Shown here piece after piece: positions 51,322 through 59,819 of a DNA stretch of 64,000 nucleotides (its first letter is position 1; each line of letters starts with the position of its first letter). The notes beneath the pieces are model-generated. The model had not been told where the DNA came from. It did not search any database and saw only the letters and a list, made by a program, of their open reading frames with translations. Position numbers and translations under genes: made by a program. The DNA lies in NCBI GenBank assembly GCA_016712525.1, contig JADJQX010000001.1:1674001-1738000 (forward strand). The letters are read 5' to 3'. The DNA comes from Myxococcales bacterium. Its GTDB lineage: Bacteria; Myxococcota_A; Polyangia; Polyangiales; Polyangiaceae.

Positions 51322-52200
51322 TCAGGTTGCCCAAGCCCTCGGGTCGATGCCGGCGCGCTCCTCGGCGTGGCGGAGGGCAGCCTCGCAGACCTCGTCCGTC
51401 AGGGGCGCGGGCCACGGCACCTCTCTCGAGCGCGTGTCGTAGTACCTCCCCGTCACGCCCTCGAGCGCGGGCGACGAGGCGAGGTGCACCGAAGAGCGCG
51501 AGGCCTTCTCGGCCGACTTCCCGCCGTCGTCGCGCATCATGAAGCGGAAGAGTGGCCACGCGAGGCGCATGAAGAAGGGCATGTCGCCCGCGGTCACGCT
51601 CTTCGTCATGCGCGTCACGGCTTGGCCGGGGTAGCAGACGTTGACCGTCGGGGCGATGCGGCGTGACAGCGCGCGCATGACCGCCATCATCGCGAGCTTG
51701 TGGTGCGAGTACCGCGTGAGGGGGACGAACGCGCTCGCGCCCTCGAGGTCTTCGAGATCGAGCTTGGCCGGGTGCGACCCTCCCGTGACGGTCACCACAC
51801 GTGGCCGCTCGCCGCGCGCGAGGTGCCCGCGGAGCTCGTACGTGAGGAGGAGCGGTGCCAGGACGTTCACGGCGAACCCGGTCTCGATGCCGTCGGCCGA
51901 GAGCTCGGGGCGGCTCGCCATGAGCCCCGCGTTGTTCACGAGCACGTCGAGCTTCGCGAAGCGCTCCACGAACCCCCGCGCCACGGCTCGCACCCCCTCT
52001 TTCGTGACGAGGTCCCCCAGGACGAAGTCCACCGCCCCCGAGCCGGCGAGCTTGCCGCGGAGCTCGAGGACGGCGCGCTCGGCCGCGTCGCGGCTGCGCC
52101 CGGAGAGCACTACGGTCGCCCCGAGGCGCGCGAGCCCCTCGGCCGTGGCGAGCCCGATGCCGCCGGTCGCGCCGGTCACGAGGACGACGCGTCCCTCCAT
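51322..52200 (-). CDS. SDR-family dehydrogenase (retinol dehydrogenase-like)
   Basis: 292 residues. TGATGGIG cofactor loop, NNAG, Ser in VTVTGGSH, and the catalytic YSHHK, so the full SDR set is present. The layout with DLEGASAFVPLTRYSHHK and the extended C-terminus follows RDH/WW-oxidoreductase-like members, which use NADPH. Divergent from a MarR regulator over 94 bp. ATG 52200 starts at MEGRVVLVTG, right before the first strand. Confidence 0.87.
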   Translation of the reverse strand: MEGRVVLVTGATGGIGLATAEGLARLGATVVLSGRSRDAAERAVLELRGKLAGSGAVDFVLGDLVTKEGVRAVARGFVERFAKLDVLVNNAGLMASRPELSADGIETGFAVNVLAPLLLTYELRGHLARGERPRVVTVTGGSHPAKLDLEDLEGASAFVPLTRYSHHKLAMMAVMRALSRRIAPTVNVCYPGQAVTRMTKSVTAGDMPFFMRLAWPLFRFMMRDDGGKSAEKASRSSVHLASSPALEGVTGRYYDTRSREVPWPAPLTDEVCEAALRHAEERAGIDPRAWAT

Positions 52201-52242
52201 GGCTCGCTCTCCGCTCACGGCCGGGCCTCTGCATGTAGATGT

Positions 52243-52250
52243 GTGCGCAC
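52243..52250. promoter_or_regulatory. GTGCGCAC palindrome between SDR and MarR genes
   Basis: A perfect 8-bp palindrome within a looser symmetric stretch in the 94-bp divergent gap; candidate MarR operator. Short and GC-rich, so it could be chance. Confidence 0.25.
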
Positions 52251-52294
52251 GCACGTATTATGGACTCCGGGCCACTTTGGGTCAACGATGGGGC

Positions 52295-52828
52295 ATGGGC
52301 GAGCTCTTCACGAAGCTGGAACGCGCTGCCTGGGGCGGCTTCGTCGTCGCCCAGGGGCGGCTCTTCCAGCGCATCGAGGACGATCTTCGTCGCAAGTTCG
52401 GCATCACGCACGCGGAGCTCGAGGTGCTGCTTCGGCTCGCCTTCGAGGGGAACGGGCGCGCGCGCATCCAAGACCTTTCAGCTCGCAGCCTGCTCTCGCG
52501 CAGCGGCACGAGCCGCGCCGTGGATCGCCTCGTCCGCGCGGGCTACGTGGACCGCGTAGGCGCCGAGGAGGACGGCCGCGGCGCCTACGCCGTGCTCACG
52601 TCGCGAGGTCGAACGCACTTCCTCGCGGCGGCGAAGGCCCACGTGGCCCTCGTCCGGAGGGACTTTCTGTCGCACTTTTCGGCGGACGAGCAGGAGACCC
52701 TCGCGGGGTTCTGGCGACGCATCGCAGACGGCACCACCCCTACGGAGCACACCGCGCCCGCCGATCCCGAGCCACCGCGGCCTCGCGCAGCACGGCGCCG
52801 CCCCCGCGCGAAAGCGACCTCCCGCTGA
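52295..52828 (+). CDS. MarR-family transcriptional regulator
   Basis: 177 residues. Winged helix (about 30-105): ITHAELEVLLRLAFEG, LSARSLLSRSGTSRAVDRLVRAGYV and the wing EEDGRGAYAVLTSRG. The dimerising helices flank it. A Pro/Arg-rich disordered tail ends the protein. Divergent from the SDR gene, which it probably controls. ATG 52295 is the natural start of the first helix. Confidence 0.85.
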   Translation: MGELFTKLERAAWGGFVVAQGRLFQRIEDDLRRKFGITHAELEVLLRLAFEGNGRARIQDLSARSLLSRSGTSRAVDRLVRAGYVDRVGAEEDGRGAYAVLTSRGRTHFLAAAKAHVALVRRDFLSHFSADEQETLAGFWRRIADGTTPTEHTAPADPEPPRPRAARRRPRAKATSR

Positions 52829-52940
52829 CGTGCGCGCCCGACCTGCACCCATCCTTCACGTCGCGGGTCGGTCGGGGGCTCGAGCCTCGCGCGGCGACGA
52901 AGCCGCCCACTCCGCCGACTTTTGGTAAGCTCGTGATCCC

Positions 52941-53465
52941 TTGGCGAGCATCGGTCATTTTGCGGTCGGGTTGGCGGCGGGTCGGGCCTACTCGAACGAG
53001 CCGTCGACCATGAAGAGGGCCATGGCGGCGTTCTGCGTCGTCTCGATCTGGCCCGACTTCGACGCCGTGGGGTTCCTCTTCGGCGTCGACTACGGCGATC
53101 AGCTCGGTCATCGCGGGGCGACGCACTCGATCGTCGTGGCGCTCGTCGTGGGCCTCGCCGCCTACGCCTTCGCCGAGCGCCGTGGCCTCCCCGCGCGTCG
53201 CACCGCGCTCTTCACGGCCCTCGTCGCCGTGAGCCACGGCCTGCTCGACACCATGACGTTCGGCGGTGGCCTCGGGTGCGCCCTGCTCTGGCCGTTCTCG
53301 GATCACAGGTTCTGGGCGCCGCTGCGCTTCATCCCCGTCTCGCCGATCGGCGCGCGCTTGCTGTCGGCGCGTGGTCTCTACGTGATGGTCGTGGAGCTGC
53401 TCATCTTCGCTCCGTTCTGGATCTACGCGACCTTTCCCCGGAAAAAGAAGCCCGCGGGCGACTAG
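52941..53465 (+). CDS. YdjM-type membrane metal-dependent hydrolase family protein
   Basis: 174 residues from a TTG start. Four to five TM segments with short motifs IGHFAVGLAAGR, WPDFDAVGF, LGHRGATHSIVVALV and SHGLLDTM; the His and Asp positions match the LexA-regulated YdjM/inner-membrane hydrolase family. Catalytic activity is presumed, not proved, in the family. Its stop is directly followed by the GTG of a larger protein that begins with the same domain, so the two are tandem duplicates in one operon. Confidence 0.8.
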   Translation: MASIGHFAVGLAAGRAYSNEPSTMKRAMAAFCVVSIWPDFDAVGFLFGVDYGDQLGHRGATHSIVVALVVGLAAYAFAERRGLPARRTALFTALVAVSHGLLDTMTFGGGLGCALLWPFSDHRFWAPLRFIPVSPIGARLLSARGLYVMVVELLIFAPFWIYATFPRKKKPAGD

Positions 53466-55331
53466 GTGGCCTCGCTCTTCGCCCACGCCGCGCTCCCGCT
53501 CCTCGCCTCGAGGGCGCTCGCGCTCCCGAAGAGCCACGAGCGGCGAGCCCTCTTGGCGGGCGTACTGTGTGGGTGTCTACCCGACCTCGACGTCGTCACG
53601 TACGCGCTCGAGATCCGCGCCAACGAGCCGCTCGGGCACCGCGGGCTCTTCCACTCGCTGCTCGCGTCGATCGTGCTGGCCACGGTCGCGACGTGGTTCG
53701 TGGGGCGCGGCCTCGATCGCCGCGGGCCCGAGCACCGCCGCGTCTTCCTGTTCCTGCTCTTCTCGGCGGCGAGCCACGGCGTGCTCGACGCGCTCACACA
53801 AGGTGAGGTGGGCGTGGCGCTCTTCGCGCCGTTCTCGCCCGTGCGCGTCGCCTCGCCGTGGAAGCTCCTGCCCGCGTGCCCGGTCGGGCTCACCGAGTAC
53901 CTCGGGTATTTCGGCCTCCTCACGTTCGCGAACGAGGTGCTCTATGCGGCCGCGCCGGTCGCGCTCGCGGTGTCCCTCCTACGTTCGCGCAGGCCCGAGC
54001 TCGCCGAGACGGAGCCCACACCTCGCCGTGTGCTCCTCGCGTCGGCCGCGTGGCTCGCTGTTGCCGTGGGCCTGCGCGTGGCGATGCCCGAGACGTTCGC
54101 GCCCACCGTCCCGCGCGTCCTCGAGCCCGTGGGCACGGCCGACGCGGGGCGCCTCGAGGACCTCCCGCGCGACGGATTGCCCGAGAACAAGCTCGTGACA
54201 CGCCTCCCCGAGCTCGAGCGCCTCGGCCTCTTCGGTCGCCGCCTCGAGCCTCGCGCCGAGCCATGGTCCTCGACGTTCTTCCCCTCGTGGTACGGAGGCG
54301 AGGCAGGGCGATGGACCGAGGGCTCGGTCCGGCTCGGCACGCGCACGCTCACCGGCTTCGATCCGCCCACCGAGGCCGAGGCCCGCGCCTGGCTCACGAA
54401 GGCGGCCGGTGGAGACGCCTCCGCCGAAGCGAGGCTCTTCACGCTCGCGCCCACCGAGAAGGTCGACATCGCCTTCGGAAAGCTCGATTTCCCGGCCACG
54501 CGCCAGGGGCTCGGCCACTCGCACAACGGTCACCCTCGGTATTGGAGTGGGCGCTGCAACGGCGTCGCCACCGCGTCCCTCGTCGTGCCCGAGCCTTTTC
54601 GCGTCGTCGAGGTGGTCGGCCCCTCGGGGCAGAAGGTGCGTTTTCACCCGAACGACGTGAAATCGCTCCTGTCGGTCGCCTACTACACCGCGCAAGACGA
54701 GCGCATCGTCGGAGACTTCTGCCGCGAGGTCGCGTTCGACTCGGGCCGCACGTGCAGCATGAGCCCGGCCGTCTTGGTGATCGCCCTCGCGAACCGCATC
54801 GGCCTCGCGCGTGAGTCGTTCTTGATCGACGCGCTGCCCACGATCGCGAAGCAGTACTACGCCGTCGCCGCCGCCACGATCACGCTCACCGGCACTCCCC
54901 GCGCGCCCGGCACGACGCCTCGCGCACCTGCTCTCGACGGCAAGGTCGACCGCCTCGTCGACGTACGCATCGATCTCGTCGTGAGCTCGACGACCCTCTC
55001 CTACGCGAAGGTGAACGTGCCCGACCGGAGCGCACCCGACGGCAGCCGCTACACGCGTGTCGGCGTCGTCCCGGTGCCCATGTCGTACACCGCGGAGCTC
55101 GCGCTCGATCGCGACGGAGAGCTCGTGGGTGGCCGCTGGACGGGCGACCCCGCCGACGGCCCGGACGCCATTTTCATGGGCCTCGGAGGCCCCAAGCTCG
55201 AGCCCGACGGTCGCCTCTCGGCAGCCACCGAGATCCCCTGGGGCTTCGTGCGCGCGCTCGCCGAAAAGTCCGTCGAAGAGGGCCCCACGACGCCCCGCCT
55301 CGACCTCGCCACGTGCGCCACGTGCCGCTGA
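53466..55331 (+). CDS. YdjM-like membrane domain fused to transglutaminase-elicitor-like domain
   Basis: 621 residues. Residues 1-about 210 repeat the YdjM-type domain (LFAHAALPLLASRAL, GCLPDLDVVTY, LGHRGLFHSLLASIVL, SHGVLDALT) and end in two more TM segments. From about 215 the protein is soluble. The stretch HSHNGHPRYWSGRCNGVA (about 350-365, catalytic-type Cys) and VVGPSGQKVRFHPNDVKSLLS match the TGase-elicitor family of transglutaminase-like proteins, seen in bacteria and oomycetes. The soluble part would lie outside the membrane. Joining these two families is unusual. GTG 53466 follows the previous stop with no gap. Confidence 0.75.
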   Translation: MASLFAHAALPLLASRALALPKSHERRALLAGVLCGCLPDLDVVTYALEIRANEPLGHRGLFHSLLASIVLATVATWFVGRGLDRRGPEHRRVFLFLLFSAASHGVLDALTQGEVGVALFAPFSPVRVASPWKLLPACPVGLTEYLGYFGLLTFANEVLYAAAPVALAVSLLRSRRPELAETEPTPRRVLLASAAWLAVAVGLRVAMPETFAPTVPRVLEPVGTADAGRLEDLPRDGLPENKLVTRLPELERLGLFGRRLEPRAEPWSSTFFPSWYGGEAGRWTEGSVRLGTRTLTGFDPPTEAEARAWLTKAAGGDASAEARLFTLAPTEKVDIAFGKLDFPATRQGLGHSHNGHPRYWSGRCNGVATASLVVPEPFRVVEVVGPSGQKVRFHPNDVKSLLSVAYYTAQDERIVGDFCREVAFDSGRTCSMSPAVLVIALANRIGLARESFLIDALPTIAKQYYAVAAATITLTGTPRAPGTTPRAPALDGKVDRLVDVRIDLVVSSTTLSYAKVNVPDRSAPDGSRYTRVGVVPVPMSYTAELALDRDGELVGGRWTGDPADGPDAIFMGLGGPKLEPDGRLSAATEIPWGFVRALAEKSVEEGPTTPRLDLATCATCR

Positions 55332-55392
55332 TCACGCCTTCCAGCGCACACGCGCTCGCTACCGCGGGGGCTTCCTCGTCGCTGTCGGCAGA

Positions 55393-55417
55393 GGGACCAG
55401 GGACGGCCCTCGGTCCC
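55393..55417 (+). terminator. Possible terminator hairpin
   Basis: GGGACC (55393-55398) pairs with GGTCCC (55412-55417), with GGG/CCC inside, 62 bp after the fusion gene and before the convergent CPBP gene. No T-run follows, so termination is uncertain. Confidence 0.3.
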
Positions 55418-55546
55418 CAAATCAACAGGCGACAAGGCGCCGCTCGGAGAACGCATGGAGAACTTGGAGCCTACGCTCGTCTTCGCGCGGGCCGGGCCGG
55501 AGGCGCTACGCGGGATCCATACGCGGAAGCGTGCGGATTGCAGGGC

Positions 55547-56335
55547 TTACCGCAGGCTCGGAGCGTTCTGGTCGTGACGCCGCTTGTCGCCCGCGCGCAG
55601 CGCAACCAAGGCCCAGGTCGAGGCGATGGCCGCAAAGACGATGTTGAAGCCATGCAGCCCGACCAGAGCGAGGGGGGCCGCTTCGAGGTGATCGAAGTGC
55701 GCGCCCGCATGGATGGCGAGCGCGACCGCAATGCTGCGGCCCGATCTCTCCATGAAGAGCGCGATCACTGGCGCGTAGGCCAGCGTGAAGAGCATATTCA
55801 TGGCGAAGGTGAGCCAATCGAAACCGGAGGATGTCGGCGTTACGGCGTATGCGAGGTGCCACACGCCCCACATCAAGCCGACGAGCAGCGCTCCGCGCAC
55901 GGCCCCCCATCGCTCAAGAGCGCGAGCGTGCAAGAAACCTCGCCACCCGAATTCCTCGCCAAGGGGGAAGACGATCATTGCCGCGAATGCTTCCGGGGTG
56001 AGCGGCAGGTGCAGCCAGCGATCGGGCGTTCCGCCGATCGCTGTGTAGGAGAGGTTCGCCGCGAGATGAATGGCCGCCGGTGCGAGGAACGCCAGCACGA
56101 GCCATTTCGGATGGGTCTTCCATCGTCCGAAGACCTCGCGAAGTGTCTTCCTTCGCCACGCCACGACGAGGGCCGCGAGTAGGGGGCCAAACGCGCTGAC
56201 GCCCGCGAGGGCGATTGCGCCGGGCGACGGATTTTCGTGTGCCATCCATGCGCGTGCCGCGGGGGCTGCGCTCGTCCACGTGATGGCGCACGCGATTGCG
56301 AAAAATAGGGCGATGTCGCTTCCACGTCGTTGCAT
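55547..56335 (-). CDS. CPBP-family intramembrane metalloprotease
   Basis: 262 residues from ATG 56335 (278 from 56383). About seven TM segments with FPLGEEFGWRGFLHARAL (EE...R, first catalytic pair) and LMWGVWHLAY (second His motif), the CAAX-protease/bacteriocin-processing signature. Such proteins cut in the membrane, for example in bacteriocin self-immunity or prenyl-protein processing. The region 55.5-57.4 kb seems slightly less GC-rich in codon choice than its neighbours. The next gene upstream, an AraC regulator, is on the same strand. Confidence 0.85.
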   Translation of the reverse strand: MQRRGSDIALFFAIACAITWTSAAPAARAWMAHENPSPGAIALAGVSAFGPLLAALVVAWRRKTLREVFGRWKTHPKWLVLAFLAPAAIHLAANLSYTAIGGTPDRWLHLPLTPEAFAAMIVFPLGEEFGWRGFLHARALERWGAVRGALLVGLMWGVWHLAYAVTPTSSGFDWLTFAMNMLFTLAYAPVIALFMERSGRSIAVALAIHAGAHFDHLEAAPLALVGLHGFNIVFAAIASTWALVALRAGDKRRHDQNAPSLR

Positions 56336-56408
56336 GCGCGGCTTGTAGACGCGCCTCACCGGGCGGTTCCCCGATGGCGGCATCGAACAGTCATTTTGGC
56401 GCGTGCTG

Positions 56409-57389
56409 TCAGGGATCGTTCCACCGTTTCATCGCGTGGTGCAGCGCCGAGTCGTCCGAGTAGCCGAGCTGCTCGGCGACCTGCGTGTACGTCATCCCTT
56501 TCGACAGTAACGCCGGCGCGAGCTCTCGTCGGAGGTGCTCGACGATCGACTCGAAGGTCGTTCCTTCGTCTTTCAACCTGCGCTGGAGGGTTCGAGAGCT
56601 CGTTGCCATCAGCTTCGCGGTTTGAACGAGCGAGCATCGTCCTCCGACGAGCGTCGCTCGGACGATGTCGCGAACGACGTTCGAGTGTCGAGAGCTAGGC
56701 TGCAGCCGTGCGATGGCCAGCTCGACTTGAACGGTGAAGATGTGTGCAAACGCTTCGTTTGCGTGTCGCAACGGAAGCTCGAGGACGTCACGCGAGAACA
56801 CGAGCTCGCTCACCCGCGCGCCGAACACGACGTGCTCTCCGAAAATTCGGCAATGCTCGGTAACGTCCACGGGAGCCGCGTGGCGGAACCGAACGCATGC
56901 GGGCGCGATCTCGGTGCCCGAAAATGAGCGAACGCCGAGGACCACCTCTGCCAAAAAGCATTCGTCGGCGTGGCGTGCGGCGAGCCCCGCGTCGAAAGGC
57001 ATCGCCGCCCGGACTACCACGCCGCGAGGATCTTCGATCAGCGCGGCCCGCGGCCCGTCCGTCCAATACGCTTGAATGCGAACCATTCGTTCGAGCGCAA
57101 CGAGGACAGTGGGACTCGCCATGAGGAGCAGGAGCCCGGGGTCCATGATCCCCGGATCCTGAACGTCCCTTGCGAGCTTCAGACCGAAGTTTGGTTCGTC
57201 GATCAACGCGAGCAGGTGATTTTGGAGCCTCTCGGCGACCTCGTAGGGAAGCCGGGCACGTGGATCGGCGAACACGTCGGCCGTGAGACCGAGCTCGCGG
57301 ATGGCGGAGCCGACATCCGCGCCCCGCCGTTCGCAGAAGCGCAGTGCTCTTGCGAGCTGGAGTGTCGAGATCGCCCCGGCGGAGGCCAT
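56409..57389 (-). CDS. AraC-family regulator (OruR/arabinose-binding type)
   Basis: 326 residues. The N-terminal part (about 10-190) is the Arabinose_bd-type domain (ARALRFCERRGADVGSAIRELGL, GIMDPGLLLLMASPTV). The C-terminal double HTH (about 225-325) has RCSLVQTAKLMATSSRTLQRRLKDEGTTF and MTYTQVAEQLGYSDDSALHHAMKRW (each within 30, motif helix noted), the AraC signature. ATG 57389 begins the first helix; the 45 residues upstream in frame overlap the tRNA gene and are not credible. It may control the CPBP gene downstream (73 bp). Confidence 0.85.
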   Translation of the reverse strand: MASAGAISTLQLARALRFCERRGADVGSAIRELGLTADVFADPRARLPYEVAERLQNHLLALIDEPNFGLKLARDVQDPGIMDPGLLLLMASPTVLVALERMVRIQAYWTDGPRAALIEDPRGVVVRAAMPFDAGLAARHADECFLAEVVLGVRSFSGTEIAPACVRFRHAAPVDVTEHCRIFGEHVVFGARVSELVFSRDVLELPLRHANEAFAHIFTVQVELAIARLQPSSRHSNVVRDIVRATLVGGRCSLVQTAKLMATSSRTLQRRLKDEGTTFESIVEHLRRELAPALLSKGMTYTQVAEQLGYSDDSALHHAMKRWNDP

Positions 57390-57471
57390 GTGGAACGCCT
57401 GATGGTTCGCAACCGCCCCTGAAATCCGCGGCGGGTCCCGCCTCTCGCAGAGAGAGTGTGGGTCGTTACGA

Positions 57472-57548
57472 TGGCGCGCCACACAAGATTCGAACTTGTG
57501 ACCTTCGGCTTCGGAGGCCGACACTCTATCCAGCTGAGCTAGTGGCGC
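57472..57548 (-). tRNA. tRNA-Arg (CCG anticodon)
   Basis: 77 nt including an encoded CCA. Acceptor stem GCGCCAC/GTGGCGC with discriminator G, D-loop AGCTGGATA, anticodon stem TCGGC/GCCGA with loop CTCCGAA (anticodon CCG, reading CGG), and T-loop TTCGAAT. All stems pair on the minus strand. An AraC gene lies 82 bp downstream; no duplicated tRNA 3' end was seen to the left. Confidence 0.95.
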
Positions 57549-57795
57549 TTCGGGAAACGGCGTCTCTTACCGCGTTCCTCGCCAACCATCAAGCTACATT
57601 TGGGGCTCGTTCGCGGAACAATGGGTTCTGGTCAGCGGGACGACCGGTGGATCCAAAAACCACCAGCAAATTCTGCGGGTTACGGTGGGGTTGTAGAGTT
57701 CCACCTCACGTCATGGAGTGGGCGCTTCCAAAAAAAACTGTCACAACACGGCCCCAGATCGCATCCGGATCCCCCGGAACGACGGAGACGCCCAC

Positions 57796-59340
57796 ATGAA
57801 GCTCGCCCGCCTCGCTCTCGCCTCCCTTTTCCTCGCCGCGTGCACCACCGAAGTCATCAAGGTGGATGCGAACGGCAACCCCGTGGGCGGTGGAGGCTCG
57901 GGCGACAACGGTGGGCTCCCGTCGGCCCCGAAGTCCCCGGCCGCCAAGGTCGGCATCACGCAGATCGCGGTCTTCCAGGGCGTCAAGGTCCCCGTGGTCG
58001 CCGACGGCGCGCGCGTCGAAGAGCGCAACGCCCCGATCGTCGCGGGTCGCGCGGGCCTCGTGCGCGTGTACGTGTCTCCGGCCGAGGGCTTCACCCCGGG
58101 CCGTATCGCCGGCGAGCTCACCGTGAAGGGCGCCGACGGCAAAGAGCAGAAGTTCCGCGACACGCGCGGCATCTCGCGGGCCTCGTCCGACGCGACCGCC
58201 ACCTCCACTTTGAACTTCGACCTCCCGGCCGACGCGTTCACGGTGGGCGCCACGTTCTCGGTCTCCCTCACGGACGACGGCGGCCAGGGGTTCAACGCGT
58301 CCCAAGCGCCTGTCCGCTACCCCGCGGGCGACGCCTTCGACGACCTCGGCGTGCAGGCGACGGGCGTCCTCAAGGTGGTGGTCGTCCCGGTGAAGTACGA
58401 CGCCGACGGCTCGGGCCGCACCCCCGACGTGAGCGAGGCGCAGCTCGGAATCTACAAGCGCACCCTCATGGGGCTCTACCCCGCCACCGACGTGCAGGTC
58501 ACCGCGCGCGAGCCCTACCCCTGGACGACCGCCATCACGGCGAACGGCGCCGGCTTCGACCAAATCCTGAACGCGATGGTGAGCCTTCGCCGCCGCGACC
58601 GCGCCGCGAGCGACGTCTACTACTACGGCGTGTTCGTCCCCCAGACGAGCTTCGAGAGCTTCTGCCGCCGCGGCTGCGTGAGCGGACTCTCGGGCCTCGT
58701 CGACGACGCGAGCGACTCGGCGCTCCGTGCGAGCGTGGGCCTCGGGTACGAAGGCACCGAGTCGGCCGACACGATGGCCCACGAGATCGGCCACGCGCAC
58801 GGCCGCCCGCACGCCCCGTGTGGCGGCGCTCAGGGCGTCGACCGCAGCTTCCCGTACAAGGGCGGCACCATCGGCACGTGGGGCTACGACATCCTCTCGA
58901 AGCAGTACGTCTCGCCCGAAGAGGGCACCGACATGATGGGCTACTGCGACAACACGTGGGTCAGCGACTACACGTACGGCAAGCTCTTCGACCGCATCGT
59001 CGCCGTGAGCGGCGTGAACCAGGGCATCGCCTCGTCGGCTTCGGCGCAGGGCTCGCAGGGCGGCTCGCCGTACCGCACCTTCACGTTCGACGGCAACGGC
59101 GTCCCCACCTCCAGCGAGACGCTCTCCCTCGCCGAAGAGCCCAAGGGCACCGTGTCCGAGGTCGACTACCTCGGCGACTCCGGGGGTGTGGTCGGCCACG
59201 CGCGCGCCCACGTCTACAAGTACGACCACCTCGAGGGTGGCATCGTCGTCGTCCCCGAGAACGCCGCGCCGTACGCGAGCCTCCGGGTCCGCGGCCTCAC
59301 GCGCGTGATGAACGTGAAGGGCCTCCTCGCCCGTCACTGA
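57796..59340 (+). CDS. Zinc metalloprotease lipoprotein
   Basis: 514 residues. A signal peptide ends LFLAAC (lipobox). The catalytic site is HEIGHAHGRPHAPC (about 328-341), an extended HExxHxxGxxH zinc motif like astacin/metzincin members; MMGYC about 45 residues on could be the Met-turn. Beta-rich parts precede (about 50-210) and follow (about 440-514). It probably acts on the cell surface. GGAGA lies 8 bases before the ATG. Open reading upstream of 57796 is not coding. Confidence 0.82.
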   Translation: MKLARLALASLFLAACTTEVIKVDANGNPVGGGGSGDNGGLPSAPKSPAAKVGITQIAVFQGVKVPVVADGARVEERNAPIVAGRAGLVRVYVSPAEGFTPGRIAGELTVKGADGKEQKFRDTRGISRASSDATATSTLNFDLPADAFTVGATFSVSLTDDGGQGFNASQAPVRYPAGDAFDDLGVQATGVLKVVVVPVKYDADGSGRTPDVSEAQLGIYKRTLMGLYPATDVQVTAREPYPWTTAITANGAGFDQILNAMVSLRRRDRAASDVYYYGVFVPQTSFESFCRRGCVSGLSGLVDDASDSALRASVGLGYEGTESADTMAHEIGHAHGRPHAPCGGAQGVDRSFPYKGGTIGTWGYDILSKQYVSPEEGTDMMGYCDNTWVSDYTYGKLFDRIVAVSGVNQGIASSASAQGSQGGSPYRTFTFDGNGVPTSSETLSLAEEPKGTVSEVDYLGDSGGVVGHARAHVYKYDHLEGGIVVVPENAAPYASLRVRGLTRVMNVKGLLARH

Positions 59341-59580
59341 GCGCGAACGCGGGTTCGGCCCTCCCGGGGCGGCTTGGGGTGACCCGGCCGCCTCGGTGCC
59401 TTTCGAAAGCAAAAAGTCTCGTGAATTCGATGGTTTGGCGTCATCGTCGGTCGGATCTTCGGGTCGCCGCGTGGGTCGGATCTCGCGCGGTCGGTCGGGT
59501 CGCGCTCGTCCTCCGAGCGTCCTCGCCACGGAACGGGGGCGCACCTTGACACCCCGATGGACCTAGAGGAAAACCCCGCC

Positions 59581-59751
59581 ATGGCCGACTCGCACGCGCA
59601 CACCCTCCCCGAGCCGAAGACCCCGATGTGGCTGCCTGCCCTCGGCGCGACGCTCTTCCTCATGGCGGGCGTGTGGTGGGCGTACACGAGCTCGAGCCAG
59701 CACGAGACCGAGCACGAGCAGGCGAAGCCGGCGGCCTCCGCGCATCCCTGA
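59581..59751 (+). CDS. Small single-pass membrane protein
   Basis: 56 residues. One TM segment (about 15-37, MWLPALGATLFLMAGVWWAY) with a short His-containing N-terminus and a polar HETEHEQ tail. GAGG lies 11 bases upstream of this ATG; an in-frame ATG at 59557 is also possible. Short TM proteins of this look often accompany respiratory complexes, but none is nearby. Function unknown. Confidence 0.55.
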   Translation: MADSHAHTLPEPKTPMWLPALGATLFLMAGVWWAYTSSSQHETEHEQAKPAASAHP

Positions 59752-59819
59752 CGTCTCGCCGCGGGCGAGCCCGTTTTCTACATTGTGTTTTGGGGCAAAA
59801 CCCCGTAACCGCGCACGCG

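Noticed and set aside
55332..57471. Integrated island with duplicated tRNA end
   Set aside because: No copy of the tRNA-Arg 3' sequence and no integrase gene found to the left.
57344..57799. Open frame giving a peptide with IRTCDLRLRRPTLYPAEL
   Set aside because: It is a translation of the tRNA-Arg gene, a common false protein.
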